DNA of 64,000 bases from assembly GCF_963662255.1 (NCBI RefSeq), contig NC_085047.1:53566006-53630005 (forward strand), written 5' to 3'. Below, in pieces: positions 24,894 through 37,262 of this stretch; position 1 is the first letter of the stretch; each line of letters begins with the position of its first letter. A program made the translations under genes and the position numbers. This DNA is from Cinclus cinclus (taxonomy: Eukaryota; Chordata; Aves; Passeriformes; Cinclidae). The notes beneath the pieces are model-generated. The model saw nothing but the letters and a program-made list of their open reading frames with translations. It was not told the DNA's origin and searched no databases.

Positions 24894-27800
24894 GTCCTTT
24901 TTGCCCCTAAGAAAGGGACAAACTACAGAAACAAAAAAGTTAGGACCGAAAAACAGCAAAGCTGAAAAACTGCTAGAATAAGGAAAAAATTGTTCCTACA
25001 AAACATTCCCAATGCATATCATCACGTGTCTATTTTGCATTTCTCTTCTGTGGGAGAGAAATGTGTAAGATACGCAGTCAGAATAGGCATCAGCATTAGA
25101 GATAAGAGTTTCTCAATGAGTCCTTATTTTCTTTTTGATTTTGACCTGGCCTTTCTGAGGCTAGATCATGTATCTAAAATGTTTAAGAATGGAAAAGGTG
25201 GGTTAGTGCCTTTGAGGTTAGCCAGTAGATGTCATCACAAGACTGAGTGTCTATGTCCAGGAGCTGTGCAGTACCCTTCCCTAATCCTGCACACACTTGC
25301 CAACTCATGACTGGCAGAAACCTCATTGCAGCACTTGAGGTTGTATTTTCTGGCTAGCAGCAGGTGTGGGCTAATGAAGTGGTTTGAAGTGTAAATCATC
25401 TACAGAGGAAATGCCACTTGCTGAGACACCTTTCCAACAAACTGATTCTCCTTGAGCTCTGCTGGTAGTGTGTGGGACGTTTAAAAGACATTTTTTTTCA
25501 GTAGAGGAAGGTAACAGTGATGCCTGTGGGAAGAATCAGGAAACAGCACTGACAGCAAACTCATTAACATAAGGGCTCACATAGATAAGATCATAGACAT
25601 ATACATACTTACAGCTGCAGAATCTTGCCTCTGTATACTGTGTTCCAGAATGGAAGGATATGATCTGAAAAAGTGTCTGGTGTTAATCTTATTCTGTCCT
25701 TGCTGTGTAATAGTAGATTTACCATTTATTTTGAGAGGAAAATAAGGGTTTTTTAAAAAAATACTATCCTGAATTTTGATTTTTAAAATGCATTCCCAGT
25801 CCTCATAATCAAGCTATTGTTTTAGGAATTATTTACCTAAATAGGCATATCTTGCAATAATGCAAGTATAGAATCAAGAGGTAGCCTTCTGGTGTCTAGG
25901 GGTCCCTTCACAACAATCCAGGTTTTCCATAGAACCCAAAGCCAGTCTGTACTGATGTCTGGTTTCCATAACTTTAAATTGCCGTAGTTGTCAGCGCTTT
26001 GGCATCTAAAACACATCAACACAGTATTATTTTTCTTCTGAAATCTGAAAGCATGCTGTTTTGTGGTAGCACATGTATGACCTGCCCTGTATGTGAATCT
26101 CAGTAAGTTAACACTGAGGCCCTCCCAGACAATCATCACAGAAGCAGCTGCAGTGGTTTAAGATGATCTTGTCCTTCAGCTGTTCAGTACTGAACCACTG
26201 CTAGAGGCTGCATCCCACACAGGATGAGGGGAGACAACAGAGCTCTGTCTTTCTCTGGTTCAGCATAATGCTTACCTCAGTTACCTTAACTTGTTGATAT
26301 AGAGGCTTTAAGTTAAGTTGGTTAATTTGTGCTGGAGGTGCTGAGAGAGGCTCACAAGATCTGTTGACTTATATTGGAAAGAAGCCTTCAGCAAAGGAAC
26401 AGAAACAAGTAGCCAAGGTATATCAGCTTCTAATGCCATCCCATTCATTTCTTTAGTGAGTGTCTGGCTGCAGCCTAAAACTAAATATAACAATTTAAAC
26501 AGCTGCAGTGGTGTAGCTAATCTTCTTCATAAGCTCACTCACTGCAGTGTTTTAGAGTATTGCCCCTATCCAAGACTAACTGGACACCAAAATCGCTGGC
26601 TTGCCATTTTCTCATCTCTCAGGATTCCCAGCTGCCCCTGTCCAATAAATGCATGTATACTAGAGTGTGACTATAGTGCCCTGAAACCAAAAATGAAGAC
26701 GCAACATTAAATGCTCCGCATTTTGCATCATAGCCTTATAAAACAGGAATTGTATTGATTCTCACGAGACTTTATTTGAACTCAAGAATTCTTTTAGACT
26801 TAGGACACATAGCTGTGTCTGCTATGGAATTTCCACCTGTCCGTAGTAATTCATAATTTGCCTATAGCATCTAAGTTTGGTTTTCCTTGTAGTGTGCAAC
26901 ATTTTGTTTACTGCAATTTGTCCATGACAAGTCCTATAGAAAGCAGCAGGACCCATGGAGAGCTGCCAGGGAGATTTGGGCTCAGAGAAGGAGAGAAGCC
27001 CCTCTGAGAGTTTTCTGGCATGAATGCTTGTCTGGCCAGCTTTGCCAGTACTGGGGAGCAGGTGGGAAGCACCATCTCCCCATCTTCATTTTGTATTCCT
27101 CTACTCCATAGTGCCAGTCCTTCCCTTCATGAGAGAAGAGGGTCTGTAAGGGTATCAACTCCTCAGCAGTGAGATGACTTCTTGTGTGTTAGTTTTGTTA
27201 TCTGGGCAAATCTGAGAACAGGATAAGATGGTGTTGCACTAAGGACAACTTAGCAAAGGAAGCGAGGTATCCCAGGAAAGTATCAGCTCCAAAGGAGAAC
27301 TCATTATAGTAGTAGAGAGTACTGCTTGTACAAATGCTGCAATAAAACAAACTTACTGGTTACTTGCCATAACTTGCTTTCATGGTTCTCTTTCTTCCAA
27401 ATCTTTTAGGCTGCCTGATAATAATCTACTCATGATAATTCCTGTATAAAATGAAATGTCTTGTGTCATAGTCTCTCCGTTGTTTTTTTGCAGGAACCTC
27501 ATTTTTATTACTACAGACCAGTCTTGACATTTTGAAGTTCTGCACATTTCAAATTTATTTCAGTGTCTGAATTGACTGTTTGGTAAAACATTAGTCTTAA
27601 ATGTACAAATAACACCAACAAATCTCTTTAAAATGCAGGTTATTGCTATTGAAACTGTCAGTTCAAGAAATATGATAAAATTTCAAGGTCAATCATGACA
27701 GAGGCTTTGTTAAATGAAAACTTATGTGACATAAAGCATCCAGCATAACGTTTTTTTGTCATTTTGGTCAATTTGTAAAGCTGCTTCATGACCATTTTGC

Positions 27801-29942
27801 AAGATACACAGTATTTTCATGCTGTCTTCAGTTTCACTTATTAATCAAAGAAAATCAGCTGGTCTGTTTCCTTCCCCTGTTATGCCTGCAGCTGGATAAG
27901 GAGTACACAGATGTTGCTTGTGGTAAAATCATACAACAGTCAACACAAGGCAAGTTGGAGTGGAGGATGGAGGCTGAATTTTAGCAGCAGAGGATTAATA
28001 ATCTATTATTAAATAGAAATGGATATCTAAAAGTTTTACAAATTACATGGTTTTGAAAACCCATCAAAAGGGCATTAAAAGGATTTACATCTGAACAGAT
28101 GTCCAATATGGTTTTCATCTGTCTTAAAATAAGAATGGATAAACTAAAAAATTTCAGAAATGTTTTGGGAACTGAGAAATAGAGCTTGACAGCCTTATTT
28201 CCTTAATACCATATGCAGAAATTTCTGGAACTTCATCTTATTGACTGATAATAATGACTAATTTATTGATAGCTCCCTGTACTGTTAGTATTACTTTACA
28301 TTCTGATTTTTTGTTTGTTGATAATCATAGTCAACATTTACAGGATTCATTGTAATGTTTTTAGGTTTAGGAATATGGATAAACTGCCAGGTTCATTTAA
28401 GTTGTGAGCCTGTGGAGATGGCAAGGAGAACATGTTCCTGATAAAGCACAGAGCATTGCACTGGAAGAGGGAAGCAGCCTTACAGAACATGTCAGGACAC
28501 GACTGATGGTGTGTGGCTGCTCTCTTCTGTGTTGGTTCTTACTACACTCCCCCCGCCCCTTCCTATAGTATCCAAACACCTTTCAGTAGTACATGAGCAA
28601 ACATGATTAGCATCTGTCACAAAATGTTCTTTCTTTCATCTTTTCCTTGGGGCAAAATCTTGTGTGCAGTGTAACATTGCACTTTTTTTTTTTCATTGTA
28701 TTTATTGCATTATTATTATGTTTGTTACAGAAAAATCAAAGGTATGTACTCTGACTCAAAAGATTTGTGCTTCATTCCTGGGGGATTTCATTTCACAAAC
28801 TCAGACTAGCTCCCAAACAAGCTGTGTTTCCTGCACAGACAGGCTTTACCTTCAGGAGAAAAACAAAATGTATTATGCCTGAGGAGTATTGACCAGCCAG
28901 TTGAACTGGAGCTTTAAGCTGTGTTTTAAATATACTCAGTCCAGAATAATGAACCCCTTGAAAGAATGCCTTTTTTTTTTTTTTTTTTTTTTGTTTAAAC
29001 GTTAGTCAAAGTTCACTGTGAAGTCATCAAAAACTGTTTAACAAAAAGACTGGACACACCCTTTAAAGTCTGTGTTGGTCAGATGAATGGGAGTGTTTGA
29101 TTATCATTTAGCATTCTCTGTTGACTGAAGGACACATGTTAAAGACATATCACATCACTGTGACCATGAGAAGATTGATAAAAATAAGTATAACCTGTTT
29201 TTCCTGTGATTAATGATAAAAGCAAAGCCTTGCTTTATGACATAATTCTTCTTTTTGCTATCAAACATAAAACAATTTCAGTTGTTTCTGCAGAAGCCTA
29301 TTCTTGATACATCATTACAACCAAAATTAAGCCTAAATTACTATCATCAAAATCAGAAATAGGCCAAATACACATTAATTTTTAAAAGTTAGTATCTTGG
29401 ACACAATGAAATTTAGTTTCAGTCCTGGCCTACAACAAAACCTGATTTAAAGCTTACAGGCACAATACAGCTCTGTGGTGAAAACACTTGCTGTCAGATG
29501 TTCAATCCAAATGTTCCTTACACTTTCTTTAGAGATGCCACCTCTCATGCAATGATATCTTCAAACAGTGCTTCCTTCCATCTCTTTGCTTATAAATTTG
29601 CTCTCTCCCATTTCTTCAGCATGATAAACTGTCACCCAGTTAAGAGGAAAGTTTAAGTCTGATATGTTGTATCACATACTAGATGTATCTGTCTCCAAAG
29701 GGAATTTGATTAGTGTAGAGGTTTTTTCACCTCTGAATCAGGTGAGGAGATTCCTATTTATAGTTTCACAGTTATTAAGATCAGCTTTCGTTTATTATTT
29801 CAAAGCACCAGATTTTCAGGTTTGACTGATATTGAAAAAGAAGACATGAGATTTCCTTCTACCTATCGATCTTGACAGGATAGCTATTTTGTGCGTGTAA
29901 TCCATTCTAAAAAGCAGATGTACAGGAACATAAACCAGATTT
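24894..29942 (+). other. FREM2: Intronic sequence, no gene recognised
   Basis: AT-rich intron with no exon or transposon that I recognise. A 22-T run lies at 28971-28992. Confidence 0.58.
28971..28992 (+). repeat. Poly-T tract (22 T)
   Basis: Uninterrupted run of T followed by GTTTAAAC. It is prone to slippage and read error. No retrotransposon body is recognised on either side. Confidence 0.95.
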
Positions 29943-30082
29943 CACAGATTCACAGAAAATTCTGAGTTGGAAGGGACCATTAGGATCATCAAGTCCAGCT
30001 CTTAAGCAAATGGCCCTTACCAGGGCTGAACCAACAATTCTGGTGTTACTAGCGCCGTGATCTAACCAGCTGAGCTCATCTC
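29943..30082 (-). mobile_element. tRNA-Ile-derived SINE with CR1-like tail (TguSINE1-like), antisense
   Basis: On the minus strand this starts near 30082 with a tRNA-like head: an A-box-like TGAGCTCAGCTGG (plus coordinates 30066-30078), the anticodon-arm sequence CGGCGCTAGTAACACC, and a B-box-like GGTTCAGCCCT (30022-30032). It continues into a CR1-type 3' tail ending in AATTTTCTGTGAATCTGTG. The tRNA part closely resembles tRNA-Ile (GCTAATAACGCC in the functional gene), with the anticodon position changed to AGT. Zebra finch carries a SINE of this architecture, mobilised by CR1 machinery. The mutated anticodon and missing tRNA acceptor end exclude a functional tRNA gene. Confidence 0.8.
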
Positions 30083-31878
30083 AGTTTTATGTGAAAGCAT
30101 ATTCAAGGTCATTTCAGCTACTTCACTGCTAATAGCTGATTCCAGCTTTAAGAGAAATATATTGTATTGTGCAGAAACAGTGTTTGCTTTAGTGGTGACA
30201 ATCTCTGCAGAAAAAAAAATATTTTGTTCTCTTTTGTTGGTATCTGGTGGCTGTTACTGGAGAGAAAATGTTACATCTCCAAAGTGTGAAAGCATAAAAA
30301 TGTGGGCTAGCTGCCCATTTATCCCAGAACTGACATGTCAACTACAATGCTTTTACATCTTTAGACAGAGAATGCCTAAAAAAATATATATTAAAGCTGT
30401 TTTGTAGTTCCTTACTTGACTGAATCAGTAGAGCCACAGTTAACCTTTGTCCCCTCATTTTTTCAAAAGATCATGTGCTACCAATATTTTGGAGTATAAA
30501 ATTGTTTTTAATTCTTTGCTCCTCATAGGTTCAGAAAATATTTTCTGTCCTCTAAGTATTTAGTACAGTAGCTGGAAAGACTGAAATAAAGATAGGACAT
30601 GCATTTTCCTAATGAAAAACAAAACTCTTTATATGTGTTTCGATACTCTACTATAGGATTAACTTGCAATCAATTTCTTTCAAATTAACCTATTCTTAGT
30701 ACAAATATATAGATCAAAAACATAGTAAGTGATTGACCTTATACTTAAAATTCTACTTACTGAAAAAGGAAACTGTATTGTTTTGGTTTGTGTTTTGTTT
30801 TTTAATGGTATCATGCTTCCATGGGGGGAAAAAAAGAGCTTATGGGAAATTGTGAAGTTTGCATATCTGGATTTATATTCTGGTGAGTGGCATCCCTGCC
30901 CATGGCAACAGGGTTGAAACTAGATTATTTTTGTGGTCCCTTCAAGTTAGCACTTGTGTTACTGATGCATAATTTGAAAGCTGTTTTTTGTATACAGTTT
31001 TATAATGAGGTCCTACCCACTTGATAGATATGAGGTTAATTACATGGCACTACAGTGCTTCAGCTTCTGGAAGTAAGCTTCTTTTTTTCTCCTCTCCATC
31101 TATGTTCATGGGACATTTGAGATTCCTACAGTTGTACTCCCACCACAGTGCTGTTGTATAAGACGAAGTCTTACGTGTTCCAATGTTAGCCAGGAAAAGC
31201 TAGACAACTCCCCTTTTTAAGTAGAAAGGCAACAAGAAGAAACCTTTTTTGTGTGTGTGTGCTTAGCCTTGTTAGCTAGTTGTATTTTGTGTGTAATATT
31301 TGGATCTTTCAGTACAAGCCAGAAAATATTTCGCAGGGTTTCTTGTATATAAAAACACAAAATTGCTATGTATGAAAGAAAGTAAAAGCAAAAAGTGGTA
31401 CTCTGCAGGAATACTCTACAGGTTTGTAACATTTATCTCTAATTAGCAAATAGAGAAACTGATAAATACCCAATAAAGTTTTTGCATCTAAACAGCCAGT
31501 GAGATAATAATATAATAAAGCCAGTTGGTCTTGGTGTTTATCATTGTTTCTTATAAAAAGGTACAGAAATATCATGCTGCTGCCCCTTATCCTTCAGATT
31601 TTATTGCTGGGTTTTTTTAAGTCAAAGAAAACTAAATAACACATTGTTCAGATTCATCCTGCTCTCAGTGCATTTTCTACCCTGTGTTTGCCCTGGTGTC
31701 TGTCAAAGTCAGGCAGATACGTTTATTCTCTAATATAAAAATAAATCATGAAAAAAGGATTTTCCAGCAAATATCTCTTTCTGGGTCAATCATTCACATA
31801 ACTTATCTATATGAATACTTTAATATGCATAGGAGTACTGTACTGGAAAAGGTCATTTGTGTTTTTGCAGGGTTAGTG
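30083..31878 (+). other. FREM2: Intronic sequence, no gene recognised
   Basis: AT-rich intron between two retroelement fragments. Only short simple repeats are seen, such as a TG run near 31250-31260. Confidence 0.58.
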
Positions 31879-32190
31879 TCATAGAATCACAGGTTAGAAG
31901 GTTGGGTTGGAAGGGACCCTAAAGGTCACCCAGTTCCAACCCCTGCCATGGGCAGGGACACCTTCCACTAGACCAGGTTGCTCAGAGCTACATCCAGCCT
32001 GGCCTTGAACACTTCTAGGGATGGAGCATCAACAGCTTCTCTGGACAACCTGTGCCAGTGCCTCACCACCCTTACAGTAAAGAATTTCTTCCTGATGTCA
32101 AATCTAAGCCCACTGTTTTACAGTTTAAAGCCATTCCCCCTTGTCTATCACTACATGCCCTTGTAAAAACTCCCTCCACAGCTTTCATGT
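31879..32190 (-). mobile_element. CR1 LINE 3' fragment, antisense
   Basis: About 310 bp, the best preserved of the short CR1 fragments. The plus strand begins TCATAGAATCACAGG and continues TTGGAAGGGACCCTAAAGG, CACCTTCCACTAGACCAGG, CCAGCCTGGCCTTGAACAC, CCTGTGCCAGTGCCTCACC, ACAGTAAAGAATTTCTTCCT and CTCCCTCCACAGCTTTC. This is the reverse complement of a CR1 3' UTR, truncated on the 5' side as usual for LINEs. Confidence 0.93.
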
Positions 32191-35100
32191 ATATATAGTA
32201 TATATGAACGGTGCACTCAACTGAAGCATTGCTGAATGGAGAATTAATACACAGATCTTGATTTTCAGATGAGACCTCTATTCCTTGTCCTTTATTCTGT
32301 TGTGAGCTCAGGATGTTGAATGGTTTAGTATATAGGATACAATTATGGATACATTCAGAAGTGTCTCCCTTAACATGTTTCTCAAGATAATGAAGTCTGT
32401 GAAAACAAAGTATATGTTTTAATTTCCTAATACTTACTAAGATTTTCATATTTAATGTATTCGTACAAGTGAGTCAAACAAACCAGTCCATTTAGTTTTA
32501 AAATTATACATTCACTTTAGAATTTATTCTGTGTTTTTAGGTAGGTATCTGTCAGTGTGTATATAAAGCATGAGTTTAAGAGAATTAATTTTTGTAGAGG
32601 GTTAGATTTTTTTAGGTGTGTTTTTCCTGTTAGGACACCAAATCTTCATTTTGTGGAGTGACTTCTTACGTTTAAAGAGGGTGGCTGCTGGGAAGTTAGA
32701 TGCAAGGTAGTGCCTTGAAAAGGATCAAAAGGAGCAAGTTGTAATATTTCAGAAGGCTCTGTCCTTGAGTTACATTGGTGTCCTGGCCTGTGAGTCTGAT
32801 GGAAATGGGCCTTAACAGAAAGCCTGGTTATCTGTAGAAATAACCTTGGGAAGCATTGTAAAGCAGGAACTTTTATGACCTCTTTAAATGGTTGCCACAA
32901 CAACTCCTGCCTTCTATCAGGAATCATTTTCGTGTTGTTAAAAGTGATGTGTGTCGCCATCAAAGCATGTGTTGCTTGGTTTCACTCTCTGTTAGGAATC
33001 AGACATAGGGATGAAGTTTTTTTGTAGTGGAAATAACATGGAAAACTGGCTTTTCAGGTTAAGGGCCAGATTTGGATTCTAACACACTGATTTATTCCAG
33101 CAAGGAATGTCATCATGAGGGCTTGTTTCCAGCATCGAGAAACAGCACTGCTGCCAAGCACAGCAGTCCCACTTTCTCTCCACCCCTGGTTATTTATCAC
33201 TGTGCTGATGGCTCCCTTTCACTGGCACAAGCACTGTTACTTACCCATGAACTCTGGGTCAGGGAAAACACCCAGATTAAAATTAAACTGTTTCTTTCCA
33301 CATTTAGTTCTACTAGAGATCATTTCCCTGGAGCGGTTCTTTAAATGGCCATACAATCACTTGTGCCAGCTGCAGGGAGAGGACAGAGCAAGAGCTGGGA
33401 CTAAGCCTGTGGGAGAGCAGGGAGTCCTTGATTTCTTAGGCAATGCTTAATCTGCATTTGCTGGATGCACACAGGAGCTGTGACCCAGGGATGCGTTTTC
33501 AGTCAGTTTAATCCAATCTGAGACCAACACTTAAATGGATACTGCCTCTCTCAGAGCTTGTCCGCTCTGTTGTTTCAGGCTGCCTGTTTGATGCAGGCAA
33601 ATATGCACACATACATCTCAAAGATACAGCGTCAAGAGGTAACTTGCAAATTTCCCTTTTAGTGGTAGTGTGTGATGCTGTGTAATGGGTTTGTTTTTCA
33701 ATCTGCATACTCCCATCTCTGAGGAAAGTTTTATGCGTAGTTTGTGCTAGATTGCAGACAGATGAAGTTAGATGACTAAATGAAGGTTTCTGAATGTCTC
33801 TAGTTGTCAAAGGTCCCGCTGTGGTCCTTGAAAAACTAGATGGTAGAGTTTGGAGTTACAAAACTATTCAGCCAATGCAAGTATCTTCTTTATGATGAGC
33901 TGAATAGCTCTTCAGACACTGTTGGGCATGTTTCAGTTCCCTCAGCAAAGGAGGACCAAGTATGCTGTGAGGGCTCCAGCCAACCTGCCTGACCTCTGTC
34001 CAACCCTACCGAAGGGCATGGGTCTCCTGTTAATCATGTGTTATATTTGCCAGCTGTCTGCAGATGTCTCAGATACCTTAAAGGGTCTCAAATGACCCTG
34101 AATACCTATCTTTAAACAGTAGGGTACAAATCCACTGACTTGTCTTCCCTGGATATAATGGATGCTTAGGATAGCTATCTTAGGAAGCAGATATCTACCT
34201 CACCCAAAGTTTGGTGAAACAAATCTCAAAAAATGCTTTGCAAAAAGGCCTGTCTAACATAGCATAAGTGTCATTCAATGCCGTAATGTCTCCCTGCATA
34301 GAGAGTTCTGGAGAGAAAGTGGATGAAGGCTTCTGGCTGCTGCTGGCAAGAACAGTAAAGGAACTGAATTCACTAGAACCACCATGTCTGCAGCCTGGAC
34401 CACTCCTAAAAGGGAAAAGATTTGGGTTGTGATTATAACTATGAGCTACATATAGCTTACATATACTTAATGAGGTGTAAGTGTAATTATTCCAGTAAAG
34501 GGTAGCATCAGTGTAGAAGTTCAGTGGCGAGAATAGATAAAAGAATTCCACAGACATAAGAAAGAGTTTTCTGCTTTTTTCTGCTCAGGGCAACTTTTTT
34601 TTTTTTTTTTTTTTTTTTTTTCTCAGAACATTGTTTTGATCTTTACGGTGTCTTTACTTACTGGGATATTTCTAGTGAGTCATGCTGTGTGGAACCAGCA
34701 GTGTCCACAGCCAGTGTAGTGTCCAGGCCAAAGGCTCAATGGACTACAGGTCAGAGTCTGACTAATGGGAGAAGAAAGGTCAGTGACTTAATACCAATTT
34801 AAACTGCAGCATTGAAGGTAGGGGAGAATGCCTGTCATTACTGTGCTGTTTTCACAGAATAAATTTTTTCCTTCAGAACATGCTGCTTAGTCTTGGTTTA
34901 CTGACAGAATGTGAGGTTTTAGTTACGTATCTGGGAAAATGTATGAACTGATTTCTTTTGTGTATGCTGTGGGAGCCTGCTGCAGTCCTGGACTAGGTTC
35001 ATGAAGAATTGCTCTTGAAATTGCTTTTCACAGTAATTGAAGTGTGAGTCAGGTAGAATGGAACCATAAATACATAAAAAAATTACTCTGGAGATCTGCA

Positions 35101-36423
35101 GGATATTTTATTTCACTTCATCCAGCAAAATTCTATTACTATCCATAACTGTAATGTTATTATCTGTGTTACTGATTTATTTTAAACAGCCAAAGGAAAT
35201 TAATCCTCAGCCTGTTACATGGGTTCTTCCAGCCCTGAATGAAGACTTGAATATTTTGTAAGATGAAAAATAAATCTTAATGCATAAATTCAACATTTAA
35301 AAATGGTAAATTTGTGTGAATATGCTGCTGCTAGCACATTTATTCCCTTTTATGTTGGTGATATGAAGTGAATATTACTGATAAGGAGCTACTATGGATT
35401 CTGTGATGGCAGAGAATCACAAAAACTGGGGACCAGGTCTTTATATTAATGACCAGTTGTTGCCTTGTTTGTTTCAACTGAGCTGCAGAATGAGACTGAG
35501 TAGAGTGAAGGCTTTGTACTCAATGAAGTTTAACTGAGTTCATTCTTACATAAGTCTGTATGCATGTATCTGTGGGAACTTATATATACATATATAATTA
35601 TTTTGATTAACATAAATACAGAGAGAAGGGGAAAGAAAGAGACTTGCAGTGTAGGAACATATTAAAGAATATTCCATGAAAAATAGTGCATCTCAATTTT
35701 TTTATTAATCTAACTATGCACAAAAAAAGATGGCTTAAGTTCAGCAGTTGATATGCACGTGGTTTCTTAAAATATATAGGGTACCTAGCTGCTAGGAAGA
35801 AATTCATATTCTTCCCAGAACTTATATGAAAAATGTAAATCTCCGTGGTCAAAAAATGTGGTGTCAATCATTTGAGCATATCAGGTGTAAAATTCTTTAG
35901 CATTAATTATATTCTCCATATTCCACACAAATTACCCTTAATACATTGGTGGTAACTCATGTTACCTTATACATTTATATTCACACTGCATTGTTTGATG
36001 ATGATTGCACTTCATACTGGCTATTGAGCAGATTCAAACCATAGAAATGAATGCTATTGTTGAGTTAACTACTGGTATTTGCAGTATAGTGCTGAAATTC
36101 TAAGAATGGAGGGAATTGTAGAAATAATATTCTTTGAAACATGCATGTTTATAATTTTTCTTTTCTGGTATTAATAATAATATTCTGGTATAGGTTAGAA
36201 CATATAAATATTTTACTTACTGCTGTCAAGAGATTTATACCTTGTTGAGTATGTCTCTGAAAGAACTCTAAGCACTCTAAGCTGATTGCTTGACATACTA
36301 TTTAGTTTTCATGGGAAAGTATTGAAAGTTTTCAGTGTTCTATTATTGACCCAAATAATGCCTATTTCTTTACTGCTAAGTGTAAGAACATTTTGTGTAT
36401 TGACTCAAATACAGAACTGTAAA
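32191..36423 (+). other. FREM2: Intronic sequence, no gene recognised
   Basis: No exon or transposon recognised. A 27-T homopolymer is at 34595-34621 and a short AT-alternating stretch at about 35581-35600. Confidence 0.58.
34595..34621 (+). repeat. Poly-T tract (27 T)
   Basis: Longest homopolymer in the window. No transposon body is recognised at either end, so it may be an expanded T tract or the tail of an unrecognised antisense element. Confidence 0.95.
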
Positions 36424-37262
36424 ATCACAGAATCATTAAGGCTGGAAAATACCTCCAAGATTATAGAATCCAATTTTCAACTGATCATTACCGTGTCACC
36501 TGAGTTCCATGTCAAGTCATTTCTTGAACACTTTCCAGGGATGGTGGCTCCACCAGCACCTCAGGTAACCTATACCTGATCACTCTTCATTTGATTTTTT
36601 TTTTTTCCTGTTGTCATACCTGAACCTCCCTCGGTACAGTTTGAGGCCATTTCTTCTTCTCCTGTCGCTGCTGCTTGAAAGAAGAGACTGACCCCCACCT
36701 TGTTACAACCTCCTTTCAAGCAGTTGTAGAGGGGTGATAAGGTCACCCCTGAGCCTCCTCTTTATCAGGCTAGACACCCCCAGCTCCCTCAAGCACTCCT
36801 TATATGATTTATTCTCTAGACCCTTCCCCAGGTCCATTGCCCTTCTCTGGACATGCTCTAGCACCTCAATGTCTTTCCTGTAGTGAGGGGCCCAGAACTG
36901 AGCACAGGATTTGAGGTGCAGCTTCACCAGTGCTGAGTACAGGGACACTATCCCTGCCCTGGACCTGTTGGCCACACTCTTGCTGATACAGGCCAGGATG
37001 CCATTGGCCTTCTTGGCCACCTGGGCACACTCTGCCTCATGTCCAGCTGCTGCCAACCAGCACCCCCTGGTCCTTTTCTGCTGGGTCACTTTCCAGGCAC
37101 TCTGCCCCCAGCCTGTAGTGCTACATGGGGCTGTTGTGACCCAAGGGCAGGACCTGGCACTTGACCTTGTTGAACCTCACACAGCTGGCCTCAGCACATG
37201 GATTCAGCCTGGCCAAATCTCTCTTCAGAGCCTTCCTGCCTCAGGCAGATCTGCAGCAATCT
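36424..37262 (-). mobile_element. CR1 LINE 3' portion with ORF2 C-terminus, antisense
   Basis: About 840 bp. On the minus strand a frame from about 37089 to 36703 encodes a recognisable CR1 ORF2 C-terminal region: [60 protein letters not shown] and [19 protein letters not shown]. It is followed by the 3' UTR, whose tail appears on the plus strand as CACAGAATCATTAAGGCTGG at 36427. The frame is open for about 128 codons but lacks the endonuclease and catalytic reverse transcriptase, so the copy is 5'-truncated and dead. Confidence 0.93.

Noticed and set aside
30008..30082. A functional tRNA-Ile gene
   Set aside because: The anticodon position reads AGT, the acceptor stem is not formed, and the sequence runs into a CR1-like tail. 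It is a SINE head.
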